From NCBI GenBank assembly GCA_963999645.1, contig CAXEUY010000005.1, positions 48,866 to 112,865 on the forward strand: a stretch of 64,000 nt of DNA, in the 5' to 3' direction. Shown here piece after piece: positions 17,505 to 26,474 of the stretch. The first letter of the stretch is position 1; each line of letters opens with the position of its first letter. The stretch comes from MedAcidi-G1 sp002294285 (GTDB taxonomy: Bacteria; Actinomycetota; Acidimicrobiia; Acidimicrobiales; MedAcidi-G1). The notes under the pieces were generated by a model. The model saw only the letters and a list, made by a program, of their open reading frames with translations. It was not told where the DNA came from and ran no database searches. The position numbers and the translations under genes are program-made.

Positions 17505-20441
17505 CTATGAGATTTCCTCGACCACAGATCTGACAGGTAAACGTTCAATTGCTTCATTTCTACGGTTTTGTAAAGCACTCCAAGTTAAAGTTCTTTCACT
17601 GTTTCGGATACCTGCAACTCTTCTCAGTGACTGATCTGAAATATCATCAGTTGTTACTGAAAAACCAACTTCTGTAGCGACTCGGACCCCATTACGAGTG
17701 AAAAAACTTGATGAAATTTTTTCGAACTCTTCAAGTAGGTCCATTTCTGGGTGAAGATCTTGGATTACAGAAGAAAGATAAGCAAAGTTTTTAACGAAAA
17801 GCATTAGTTCTTTAGGAATCCGAGCTCCGTGAGTTAAAAGGTCTTTAACCAAAAGGCGTATCTCTGCAACAAATTCTTCTTCACTCATTTCTAGAGGATC
17901 AAAATCGTCTCGTTCTAATTTGAAATCTTTAATCAACGTTTTGATATCAGAATCATCTGGAAATGCTCCAAGGTCACGTAAGCCTGAAATCTGAGCTTCT
18001 GCATCGCCAGTCATCAAACCTACGACATAGCGAAGAAAAGCAATCCTGCGTTCACCATTCAACCTTCCAGTTATACCGAAATCAACAAGTCCTATTTTTT
18101 TCTCGTGGTTTAAAAATACGTTTCCTGCATGAAAATCACCATGGAAGATCCCATGAATGACCGCTCCTTCTAATAAACCATCAACCATTTGGCGGAAAAC
18201 ATCCGAAATTTCTTCGACTTCCAGATCCATTTCATTTGCGTTGCCGAGTGAAACTCCCTCAACTGCACTCATAACAATAATTCTCGACGTTACGTAATCT
18301 AAGTTCGGTATCGGAAATTCCCAAGAATTTTTGGGGTTTGCTCTTAAAGCTCGTTCCAATTCGAAAAGATTTGCTACTTCAAGATTAAAATCCAACTCTT
18401 CACAAATTGTTTCCGCAAATAGCTCCACTAAAGCAGGAGGATTTGTTAAAGCCGCAACGGGAATTCTGCCCACAAATTTTGGAGCTAACCATGCTAGGAC
18501 TTTCAGATCACTTATTACTTGATCTTGAATTTTCGGTCTTTGAACTTTTACAACTACTGAAGAATCATCATGCAGTATTGCTGAATGAACTTGGGCGATG
18601 GAAGCTGCTGCTATCGGAATTGGATCTACTGATTTGAAAATATCATTTAGAGGGCCCAGTTCATTTTCAATAGTTTTCCTTGCAGTTGACCATGTTTCTG
18701 CTTGAACCTCATCTCGACATTTTTTGCACTCCTCAATTAAAGCATCTGGAAATACCCCCTCAGCTGCTGAAATTAATTGTGCAAGTTTGACATACGTCGG
18801 CCCTAACTGTTCTGCTGCTTCTCTAATTCTTCTATATAGAACAGTTTTCTTTACTTCGTTTTCTTTTCGTGCGTCAACTATTTTCCAGGTAATAAAAGCT
18901 TTTCCAAAAGTAAACACAGTTTTTAATAGTCTCCGGATAGGAGGAAACTTGGGTCGTTGAATCAAATACGGAATTGATTTTTGAATTTCAAAACGTTTTT
19001 TGGAAGATTCTCTTATTAATAAGTCTTCGTCTTTTTCAGATATGTGACCTGTGATTGGATTTTTTTCGATGTTATCGTTCGTTCCAGCTGTAAAAACTTT
19101 GTTGCTTGATAAATCCTGAAAAGCAATTTCAAGACGGCTTGGTCCCCATATGCCCATAGACAATGGTTTCCATTCAACTGGGCTTATTAAATTCAATCTC
19201 GGGATTCTTTCGACAAAAACTTTTAGAGCCTCTTGAAGTTCGGCTCGCGCGAGGAATGCTCCTAAGCAATGATGAGCACCACTACCGAAAGCTAGATGCG
19301 GACATTCACGCTCTCGCAGAATATTGAAAGAGTAACCATCAGGATCATCAGTTTCGGCAAGACTTGCTGAATGGAGACCCAAAAAAACTGTGGTTCCTGC
19401 TGGAAATATTTTTCCCTCAAATTCAATGTCTTCAACAGCCAAACGTGCAGTCGTCCTCACAGCACCTATATACCTAAGTGATTCTTCGACAGCAGATGGA
19501 ATGAGGTCATGATTGCCATTTAGAAGTGAGTATTGCTCGGGGTGGTCTGCTAGAACTGCAATTATTGCACCTAGCTGATTTCTGGTTGTGTCGGTGCCTG
19601 CTAATAAAAGAGCCTCTACCATGGCGACAAGTTCATCTGAACTTAGACGGTCACCATCTACCTGATTTTGAATTAGTTCTGAAACTAGATCTTCTTGTGG
19701 ATTTCTAGAGCGCTCCTCAATTAAGGTTTTTATATATTCATCAAGTTCTTTTTGCGCATTTGAAACTTCATCTAAACGATTTATTACAGCATCGGTATCT
19801 GCATCTAAAGCAGAGAAAATAACATCCGCCCAATGATCAAAACTCTCCCAATCTTTGTCATTTGCACCCAGAAGTCGACAGATGATTGGTATGGGATATG
19901 GACGACAAAAATCCTGAACGATTTCACTTGTTTCTTTTTTTAAAAATGATTCAACTAGCTCAATTGCATATTCGCGCATAAATGGTCTCAATCGATCTGC
20001 GTTTTTAGAGTTAAATGATGGATTGACTAGTTTTCGGAGGCGTCGATGATCTTCACCTTCAACAGATAGAACATTTGGTCTGATTGTAAAATTTGTAGGA
20101 ATTTCAACGTCCGGAATTGACCGACGAGCTCGTTCAAATAGAACATTTAAATCAGAAGCTGTTGACTCTAAAGAATCAAGCATTGAGATACCTGACAGAA
20201 CAGAAATCCACCGCTGATCTCTTAGTATCGACCTTGTCTGTTTGTAACCATGAACCAATAAACCCACTGGAGTTTGAACAATCCAATCAGAACGGTCAGC
20301 TAATTTTTTGTTTGAAGAAATAATTTGCGAAAAACTTTCTGGCTGCAAATCGACATATGGAACCGCGCCAGGATCAGTTACTATCACACGACTATTCCGA
20401 TCAAATTTGTCTGATCTAATTTCAAGGTCTGGATCTGTCAT
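17505..20441 (-). CDS. Cytochrome P450 fused to an ABC1/UbiB-type atypical kinase
   Basis: 978 residues in one uninterrupted frame from ATG 20441 (an in-frame TTG lies at 20447). About residues 20-445 are a bacterial P450: I-helix LLAGTDTTRNQLG near 280-291, ExxR in EESLRYIG near 320-323, and the heme loop HLAFGSGAHHCLGAF with the ligand Cys near 392. A charged linker of about 80 residues follows. About 535-970 is an ABC1/UbiB domain: TYVKLAQLISAAEG (the KxGQ motif, here KxAQ), Ala-rich loop IAAASIAQVH, ATP-site Lys in VVVKVQRP, FHGDFHAGNVF and LVDFGITG. P450s oxidise lipids or terpenoids; UbiB proteins are ATPases tied to quinone or isoprenoid lipids. No P450 reductase or ferredoxin is adjacent. 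First gene of the operon with the DCC protein and photolyase. Confidence 0.92.
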   Translation of the reverse strand: MTDPDLEIRSDKFDRNSRVIVTDPGAVPYVDLQPESFSQIISSNKKLADRSDWIVQTPVGLLVHGYKQTRSILRDQRWISVLSGISMLDSLESTASDLNVLFERARRSIPDVEIPTNFTIRPNVLSVEGEDHRRLRKLVNPSFNSKNADRLRPFMREYAIELVESFLKKETSEIVQDFCRPYPIPIICRLLGANDKDWESFDHWADVIFSALDADTDAVINRLDEVSNAQKELDEYIKTLIEERSRNPQEDLVSELIQNQVDGDRLSSDELVAMVEALLLAGTDTTRNQLGAIIAVLADHPEQYSLLNGNHDLIPSAVEESLRYIGAVRTTARLAVEDIEFEGKIFPAGTTVFLGLHSASLAETDDPDGYSFNILRERECPHLAFGSGAHHCLGAFLARAELQEALKVFVERIPRLNLISPVEWKPLSMGIWGPSRLEIAFQDLSSNKVFTAGTNDNIEKNPITGHISEKDEDLLIRESSKKRFEIQKSIPYLIQRPKFPPIRRLLKTVFTFGKAFITWKIVDARKENEVKKTVLYRRIREAAEQLGPTYVKLAQLISAAEGVFPDALIEECKKCRDEVQAETWSTARKTIENELGPLNDIFKSVDPIPIAAASIAQVHSAILHDDSSVVVKVQRPKIQDQVISDLKVLAWLAPKFVGRIPVAALTNPPALVELFAETICEELDFNLEVANLFELERALRANPKNSWEFPIPNLDYVTSRIIVMSAVEGVSLGNANEMDLEVEEISDVFRQMVDGLLEGAVIHGIFHGDFHAGNVFLNHEKKIGLVDFGITGRLNGERRIAFLRYVVGLMTGDAEAQISGLRDLGAFPDDSDIKTLIKDFKLERDDFDPLEMSEEEFVAEIRLLVKDLLTHGARIPKELMLFVKNFAYLSSVIQDLHPEMDLLEEFEKISSSFFTRNGVRVATEVGFSVTTDDISDQSLRRVAGIRNSERTLTWSALQNRRNEAIERLPVRSVVEEIS

Positions 20442-20535
20442 AACCAAAAGATGTTTTCTTTATCTCTACTGAAGTATGGATCCTTTAAAGAAGTAAAACA
20501 ATATGAAATCGGACACTTCAAATTCATCTATGTTA

Positions 20536-21012
20536 TTACTCTTCAAGCTCTTTTTGGTTTTCCTCTTTTGAGTTGGATTTATCCCATTCAACATCGACAA
20601 CTTGTTGACCGCCATTGCTTTTTGTCGCCCATAAAAACGATTTTCCTGTTTCAAGTTTTTTCATAAATAAACGTGTAAATATGGATCGCAACATGATTCG
20701 TGTTAGAGGGAAAAGTAGTACCAAACCAAGAGCATCAGTTCCAAAACCCGGGGTAAGCATTAAAACACCAGCAATAAGAATAAGCAAACCTTCTACTATT
20801 TGCTTACCAGGAAGTTTTCCTCTTGAAAGCTCAATTTGAGCCTTTCTTATTATTTCTAATCCTTCTCTTTTCACCATCCATGCACCAATGACGCTGATGG
20901 ATACAAGAGCAATTAGAGTATTTCCAAAACCAAATTGGTGAGAAGCTTCAATGATTAAATACAACTCAACTGCAGGAATTATTAAAAAAGCAGCAAATAG
21001 TAAAAAGAGCAT
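20536..21012 (-). CDS. fxsA: FxsA family membrane protein
   Basis: 158 residues. Three or four membrane helices; IIPAVELYLIIEASHQFG, VSISVIGAWMVKREGL, GLLILIAGVLMLTPGFGTDALGL and RIMLRSIFTRLF match FxsA, an inner-membrane protein named for suppressing F exclusion of phage T7 in E. coli. The C-terminal tail is hydrophilic and rich in Glu, Lys and Asn. It lies upstream of the P450-ABC1 gene on the same strand with an 88-base gap (94 bases to ATG 20441), and divergent from selA. Function in the cell is unknown. Confidence 0.85.
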   Translation of the reverse strand: MLFLLFAAFLIIPAVELYLIIEASHQFGFGNTLIALVSISVIGAWMVKREGLEIIRKAQIELSRGKLPGKQIVEGLLILIAGVLMLTPGFGTDALGLVLLFPLTRIMLRSIFTRLFMKKLETGKSFLWATKSNGGQQVVDVEWDKSNSKEENQKELEE

Positions 21013-21076
21013 AAATTTATGCTACGTGTTTGTAACCACTAGAAGTAAAAAATATCTTTCTTTGTGAAGAATTAAT

Positions 21077-22366
21077 ATGTCTGAAAACTCGAAACCCACT
21101 CCAGAAAGACCGCCTTCAATAGATCAAATAGCTCGCGCTATTTCCGACTTAGGTTTACCTCACCCGCTTCTAGTTGATGCGGCTAGAGATGCAGTAAATA
21201 GATCTGTTGGGAATGATGTACTTGAAGAAGCGAGAAAAATAGGCGAATCGATTTCAAGAAGATTAATTAGTGACGTTATTAATGCAACTGGCGTTCTTTT
21301 GCACACTAATTTGGGTCGCGCTCCGTTAAATATTGGAAATCGAGACGAGGCGTTCAGGTTTTCAAATCTTGAATTGGATTTAGAAACAGGGGAACGCGGT
21401 TCGAGACATGACAAAACATCAAAATTAATCGCTCGTTCTTGTGGAGCAGAGTCAGCGTTAGTAGTCAACAACTGTGCTTCGGCAGTTCTTCTAGTGATTG
21501 CAGCACTGGCTCAAAACCGAGGAGTTGCAGTTTCAAGAAGTGAATTAGTCGAAATTGGTGGAGGATTTAGAATCCCTGAAATTATCGAACAATCAGGAGC
21601 TAAATTAATCGAAGTTGGAACGACTAATAGAACACGACGGAAAGATTTCGAAAAAGCAGTAAACAAAAATGAAGTTTCATTAGTGTTGAAAGTTCATCAA
21701 TCCAATTATCGAATTGTTGGTTTTACTGAAACCACTGAAATTTCTGAAATGAAGGATTTAGGAATTCCTCTTTTAGCTGATATTGGTTCCGGATTACTTG
21801 ATGCAGCTTGTCCTTGGTTGGATGATGGGCCTCCAAAATGGCTTATAGGTGAACCTGCTGCACGTCAAAGTTTAGAATCAGGTGCTGACATAGTAACTTT
21901 TTCCGGTGACAAGTTATTCGGCGGACCGCAAGCCGGAATTATCGCTGGAAAAACAGAATTAATTGATCTTTGTATGCAACATCCTCTTTCTAGAGCTTTT
22001 CGCCCCGGCAACCTGATTATGTCTGTACTTCAGGAAGTAACTCTGTCTTATTTGGAACGTGAAGGATCTTCTATTCCTTTTTGGAAAATGGCCACCACTT
22101 CAGTAGATGAACTATTTGATAGAGCAAAAAATATAGAACCAAAATTTGCTACCAAAACTTTTGCCACCCCCGGCGGTGGAACTCTTCCAGGGGTTGAAAT
22201 ACCTTCTGCTGGTTTACATTTAGAAGGTAACCATGTTGAATTCTTTCGTCAGCAAGATCCACCTATTATTTGCCGTATGGATGACGACCAAACTGTTATA
22301 GATCTAATGACTGTTCATCCAACTGATGATGTTTTAATCGATAAAGCGATTAAAACAATTCTTTGA
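21077..22366 (+). CDS. selA: Selenocysteine synthase (L-seryl-tRNA(Sec) selenium transferase)
   Basis: Converts seryl-tRNA(Sec) to selenocysteinyl-tRNA(Sec) with selenophosphate; PLP enzyme. 429 residues. Family segments: DVINATGVLLHTNLGRAPL, NLELDLETGERGSRHDK, VNNCASAVLLVIAALA, VEIGGGFRIPEII, EVGTTNRTRRKDFEKA; the PLP lysine is Lys279 in TFSGDKLFGGPQAG. It is followed after 18 bases by selB. A working system also needs selD and tRNA-Sec (selC); neither was seen in this window. Confidence 0.96.
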   Translation: MSENSKPTPERPPSIDQIARAISDLGLPHPLLVDAARDAVNRSVGNDVLEEARKIGESISRRLISDVINATGVLLHTNLGRAPLNIGNRDEAFRFSNLELDLETGERGSRHDKTSKLIARSCGAESALVVNNCASAVLLVIAALAQNRGVAVSRSELVEIGGGFRIPEIIEQSGAKLIEVGTTNRTRRKDFEKAVNKNEVSLVLKVHQSNYRIVGFTETTEISEMKDLGIPLLADIGSGLLDAACPWLDDGPPKWLIGEPAARQSLESGADIVTFSGDKLFGGPQAGIIAGKTELIDLCMQHPLSRAFRPGNLIMSVLQEVTLSYLEREGSSIPFWKMATTSVDELFDRAKNIEPKFATKTFATPGGGTLPGVEIPSAGLHLEGNHVEFFRQQDPPIICRMDDDQTVIDLMTVHPTDDVLIDKAIKTIL

Positions 22367-22384
22367 GGTTTTTCTAGTTCAATC

Positions 22385-24109
22385 ATGCACATAGTAGCTA
22401 CTGCTGGACACGTTGATCATGGAAAATCTACTCTTGTTAAATCTTTAACTGGATCAGATCCTGATCGATTTATAGAAGAACAAATCCGTGGTTTAACCAT
22501 CGACTTAGGTTTCGCTTCGACCACGTTGTCTTCTGGAGATGTTTTATCAATAATTGACGTGCCGGGTCATGTCAGGTTTCTAAAAAATATGCTGGCCGGT
22601 GTTGGGAGTGTCCAAACATGTCTTTTTATCGTCGCGGCTACTGAAGGATGGAAACCTCAATCAGAGGAACACCTTCGAATCCTAGAATTACTCGGATTTA
22701 AAAGTGGAATAATAGTTGTAACGAAAATAGACCAAGCTGACGATGAACTTACCGAACTTTCCCTTTTAGAAATAAAAGAAAAAGTTCAAAACACTTTCTT
22801 GGAAAATGCTCCTTTGGTTAAAACCAACGCTTTAGATGGAACTGGAATTGACACTCTCTTAGAAGAACTATCGAAACTTGTTAGTAAAGAACATGAGCCA
22901 GAAGATCATGAAAGACCAAGGCTTTGGGTAGATCGTTCTTTCTCAATTAAGGGAACTGGAACTGTCGTAACAGGAACTCTTTCAGGTGGGAGTTTTGAAA
23001 TTGATGATGATCTAGAAGTTTGGCCTTTAGGAGAAAAAGTCAGAATCAGAGGACTTCAATCACATCATCTAGACGAGGAAAAAATCCAACCCGGTAGTCG
23101 ATGCGCAGTAAATATCACCGGACTTTCATCTACTGATATTTCTCGTGGAAATGTATTAATTAAACCGAAGCAATGGCATTTAACTAAAATGTTGGATGCG
23201 TCATTAAAAGTATTAGATGATCTAGATCACCATGTATCACGTAGAGGTTCATTCGTCGCCTACTTTGGATCGGGTGAATACCCAATAAGGTTAAGGATTC
23301 TTGGACCGAATTCAATTAAACCTGGATCAACTGGTTTAGTGAGACTATTTACGTCAAAACCTCTCCCCTTGTTGCCGGGTGATCGGTTTATTTTGCGTGA
23401 AAGTGGACGCGAAGAAACTATTGGCGGTGGTGAAGTCCTCGATGTTGACCCAATAATAAAGGCCTCAAAAGCTAAACCAGATCGTTCAATAACTCGAGTC
23501 ATCAAAGAAAGAGGTTGGATAGATGTTGGAGAACTAAAACTACTAACAGGCGAAACTATTGAACCAAGTGTAGGTAATTGGGTTGTGAATCCAGAAATCC
23601 TCCAGACAGCAATTGAAGAAATAAAAAAGCTAGCCGAATCTGCAGGATCATCTGGAATTGAACTTTCTATATTGGATGAAAAACAGAGATTAACCGTTTC
23701 CTTAGTTGAAGAAGTCATTATCGATAGTGGAAAACTAAAACTTGCAAAATATAAAGATCTGACTTCTAATCATCCGTTTGTTGAAAAATTAGAAATTTCA
23801 CTTTTTGCCCCTCCGGATCCTCTTGATATAAGCCGTTCTGAATTGCGCGAAATGATTCACAAAGGAGTTGTTATTGAAAAAGATGGAATCTTTTTTTCTT
23901 CAACAGCAATCGAAAAAGCTGCATTACTGGCTGCAAAACTTCTACAATCAACCCCCCAAGGTTTTACTGTTTCACAATTCAGGGAAGCAGCCGGCAATAC
24001 CAGAAAGCATGCATTGCCTCTTTTGAACTATTTAGATGAGAATGGAATTACTCGCAGGCGAGAAAATGTTCGCATTGCCGGACCTCGGCTTCCTAAAGTA
24101 AAAAATTAA
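22385..24109 (+). CDS. selB: Selenocysteine-specific elongation factor
   Basis: GTPase that delivers Sec-tRNA to UGA codons at a SECIS hairpin. 574 residues. N-terminal G domain: TAGHVDHGKSTLVKSL, DVPGHVRFLKNMLAG, VVTKIDQAD; the segment EEQIRGLTIDLGFA is the SelB version of the switch region. Beta-barrel domains and C-terminal winged-helix repeats (GFTVSQFREAAG; LPLLNYLDENGITRRR) follow, the latter for mRNA hairpin binding. Partner of the selA gene upstream. Confidence 0.95.
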   Translation: MHIVATAGHVDHGKSTLVKSLTGSDPDRFIEEQIRGLTIDLGFASTTLSSGDVLSIIDVPGHVRFLKNMLAGVGSVQTCLFIVAATEGWKPQSEEHLRILELLGFKSGIIVVTKIDQADDELTELSLLEIKEKVQNTFLENAPLVKTNALDGTGIDTLLEELSKLVSKEHEPEDHERPRLWVDRSFSIKGTGTVVTGTLSGGSFEIDDDLEVWPLGEKVRIRGLQSHHLDEEKIQPGSRCAVNITGLSSTDISRGNVLIKPKQWHLTKMLDASLKVLDDLDHHVSRRGSFVAYFGSGEYPIRLRILGPNSIKPGSTGLVRLFTSKPLPLLPGDRFILRESGREETIGGGEVLDVDPIIKASKAKPDRSITRVIKERGWIDVGELKLLTGETIEPSVGNWVVNPEILQTAIEEIKKLAESAGSSGIELSILDEKQRLTVSLVEEVIIDSGKLKLAKYKDLTSNHPFVEKLEISLFAPPDPLDISRSELREMIHKGVVIEKDGIFFSSTAIEKAALLAAKLLQSTPQGFTVSQFREAAGNTRKHALPLLNYLDENGITRRRENVRIAGPRLPKVKN

Positions 24110-24129
24110 AAATCTAACTAAGTAGTCTC

Positions 24130-25413
24130 TTATTTCTTTTTACCTCTGCGCTCTCTATAGTCACGAGCTGCTCCTTCTAAGGGCTCTACTTGCAACCAAA
24201 ATCCATCCACAGCCGCGACTCTTATTTCCTCTTTGGCTTTGATGGGAGTCGCTCTGTTAGTTTGAGCTTTCCAAATTGCTCCTTTTACTTCGATTGTTCC
24301 ATTGGGATTTATCTCATCTATAGCCATACCTATTTCACCAATCATCCATTCTCGACCGATGGTCGGTGTAGCGAAACGAGTACGAATCATTGCTGGCATT
24401 CCCGCTGACATGCAAATAACTGTTAACAAAATGCCAAAGAGTAAAGTAAGCCAAGAGAGTGATACGCCGTCGAATAATAGAAGTGAACCTGTCACCAAAC
24501 TTGTAGTTGCAATACCTGTCCAAAGTCTTGGAACACCAGTCTGAACATCTATAGCAAATCCCAGCATAGAGAAAATGAGTAGAGCCAACCCCCAAGGGTT
24601 AGATGGTAAGACTGCTAATCCATAAAAACCAAGTAAAAGGCATAAAGCCCCCAAAACACCTGCAATGCCTACACCGGCTGTATAAAGTTCAAAAATCAAC
24701 AATCCCATACCAGCTAAGAAAAGTAAGTAGGTGATAGCAGGACTTGCCACACTATGAAAAAACTGGTCGATGGGATCCATTTCTTCAAAACGTGTCTGAG
24801 TCAATGGCTTTGTTTCTCCTGTTTCAATATCTGAAATAACTTCAAAGCCTTCTAGACCAACAAGGTGCTCTAACAAAACTGGAGAACTTCTTGCTATCCC
24901 ACTATCTACAGCTTCCTTATAGTTGAAAGTTTTTTCACTTAAGTCCAAGACGGTTTTTTCTGCATTACTGCTCGATGAAAAAATATTGCTTCCGATCTTG
25001 CCAATCTTCGATCCGGGTGAAATTCCTACATCACCACTCAGCAACGCTAGTTCTGCGATTGGTCCTTTTGCTCGTGCTCCTGAAGGACCCACCCAAAAAG
25101 AAATTGGTATCTTTGAAGAAGTTATTACCTGACCTAGTTCAATTATTTCCTCAGTCCCAATAACGCTCCCAGAAACATTTACTTGAAAAACCAAAGCAAT
25201 AGTCTCAGATGGATCTACTTTTTCAAGCGTTTCCATCATCATTTCAAACATCACTGGATCCATTAGGCCTGATGCTTCCACCACCACTACACCTTTTGTA
25301 GAAACCGGCATCGAGTCTGCTGCTGCATTGCTAGAAAACAAATTAATTAGAAGAATTGCAGAAAATGCAAAAATTACACGAAACAATTTGTTTAAAGTTT
25401 TTGTTTCTCTCAT
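24130..25413 (-). CDS. NfeD-family membrane protein (ClpP-class protease domain)
   Basis: 427 residues. N-terminal signal-like helix (FAFSAILLINLF), then a ClpP-like domain (residues about 40-200), a group of hydrophobic helices (about 240-340) and a C-terminal OB-fold NfeD domain (GEIGMAIDEINPNGTIEVKGAIWKA). This is the long NfeD architecture; in relatives the protease domain cleaves a stomatin partner. The catalytic Ser site is recognisable in WVGPSGARAKGP; no stomatin/SPFH gene is adjacent, unlike in most genomes. Convergent with selB. Membrane quality control is the likely field. Confidence 0.85.
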   Translation of the reverse strand: MRETKTLNKLFRVIFAFSAILLINLFSSNAAADSMPVSTKGVVVVEASGLMDPVMFEMMMETLEKVDPSETIALVFQVNVSGSVIGTEEIIELGQVITSSKIPISFWVGPSGARAKGPIAELALLSGDVGISPGSKIGKIGSNIFSSSSNAEKTVLDLSEKTFNYKEAVDSGIARSSPVLLEHLVGLEGFEVISDIETGETKPLTQTRFEEMDPIDQFFHSVASPAITYLLFLAGMGLLIFELYTAGVGIAGVLGALCLLLGFYGLAVLPSNPWGLALLIFSMLGFAIDVQTGVPRLWTGIATTSLVTGSLLLFDGVSLSWLTLLFGILLTVICMSAGMPAMIRTRFATPTIGREWMIGEIGMAIDEINPNGTIEVKGAIWKAQTNRATPIKAKEEIRVAAVDGFWLQVEPLEGAARDYRERRGKKK

Positions 25414-25441
25414 ATCTAAATTTTTAGCTAAAGAACCTTAA

Positions 25442-25789
25442 CTAAATAGCTTCTGGATCATGTAAAGCTAAGACTGCCTCTTCTACCGTTTCGCGAACAG
25501 GGACAATTCTATCGAAACCCGTGGTATGAAGGAGTCTCACCAAAGCAGGTCTATTGCACGCGACAGAAACATCACCATCATTATCTCTTGCTCTCCGTAT
25601 GCCTCCAATTAAAGCCCCTAAACCTGCAGAATCCATAAAAGGAACATCTGATAAATCAACTAAAACAAATTTCTCTTCTGCTAGTTCCATTAGTGCTTCA
25701 CGAAATTGAGCAACTGTATAAGCATCAAGTTCACCGGTAGGTCTGCATAACACATACTTTTCGTTTCTTTCAACCGTAATCTCTAGCAT
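25442..25789 (-). CDS. STAS-domain anti-anti-sigma factor-like protein
   Basis: 115 residues, a single STAS domain of the SpoIIAA/RsbV type. It has RPTGELDAYTVAQFREAL, VLVDLSDVPFMDSAGLGAL (the Ser in MDSAGLGAL is the phospho-acceptor position) and a C-terminal helix. Such proteins bind an anti-sigma kinase. No anti-sigma kinase or sigma factor is next to it. Divergent from the receiver-domain gene across 107 bases. Confidence 0.88.
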   Translation of the reverse strand: MLEITVERNEKYVLCRPTGELDAYTVAQFREALMELAEEKFVLVDLSDVPFMDSAGLGALIGGIRRARDNDGDVSVACNRPALVRLLHTTGFDRIVPVRETVEEAVLALHDPEAI

Positions 25790-25896
25790 ATTTTTCCTTA
25801 TTTAAGCTTCTCTTGTATTAGCTCTTAGATAGAAGATTACAAAGCTCAACACAAAAGTAAACATCGAGTCAGTAATTCCTCCGCTACGCTCGCATT

Positions 25897-26271
25897 ATGC
25901 CTGAAAAAACAAAAGTTTTGCTAGCAAGTACTGAAAATCATATTTTTAAAGAAGTTTGTGCTGCATTAAGTCAAAATCATGATGTCATATGGGTAAAAGA
26001 AGGAGTGGAAGTACTTGAAACTGTTATTCAAAATGCTCCTGTATTAACAATTCTCGATCTTCAAATAGGAAATATGGGAGGCATGGCAACTTCACTTGAC
26101 CTTCGCCTTGAGCAAAGAGCGGGTCGTATTCCCCCTCAAAAAGTATTGATGTTATTAGACAGAGAAGCGGATGAGTTTCTTGGAAAACGTTCTGAAGCGG
26201 ATTGCTGGATAATCAAACCTATAGATCCCTTAGCACTCAGCCAAAAAGTTGACGAAATTGTTAATAGTTGA
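25897..26271 (+). CDS. Single-domain response-regulator receiver with degenerate acidic pocket
   Basis: 124 residues, CheY-like alpha-beta fold with no output domain. The phospho-acceptor Asp in LTILDLQIGNMGG and the Lys in WIIKPIDPLAL are present. The N-terminal acidic pair expected after the first strand (DD or ED) is replaced by LLASTEN, and the Thr/Ser switch position reads MLLDRE. Phosphorylation with Mg2+ may therefore be impaired or altered. No histidine kinase is near; the divergent STAS gene is the only regulatory neighbour. Confidence 0.8.
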   Translation: MPEKTKVLLASTENHIFKEVCAALSQNHDVIWVKEGVEVLETVIQNAPVLTILDLQIGNMGGMATSLDLRLEQRAGRIPPQKVLMLLDREADEFLGKRSEADCWIIKPIDPLALSQKVDEIVNS

Positions 26272-26306
26272 TCGTTAAGTAAAACTCTAAAAGTATTTGC
26301 ATCATA

Positions 26307-26380
26307 CGGGTAGTGGCGCAGCTTGGTAGCGTGCCTCGTTCGGGACGAGGAGGTCGTGGGTTCAAATCCCGCCTACCCGA
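26307..26380 (+). tRNA. tRNA-Pro (anticodon CGG)
   Basis: 74 bases, cloverleaf: acceptor stem CGGGTAG with CTACCCG, anticodon stem CCTCG/CGAGG with loop TTCGGGA, T arm GTGGGTTCAAATCCCGC, discriminator A. No CCA encoded (CAA follows). Decodes CCG, a rare codon class in such A+T-rich genes. Confidence 0.97.
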
Positions 26381-26474
26381 CAAGATCAGCTACTGCTAAG
26401 AAATTGCTACACAAATATAATCTCATATAACGTGATATCACATTGCTGGAAAACCTCCTACGATTGAACCTGTT

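Noticed and set aside
20448..20535. tRNA-Sec or SECIS element near the sel genes
   Set aside because: No cloverleaf with the long variable arm of tRNA-Sec was recognised beside selA or selB.
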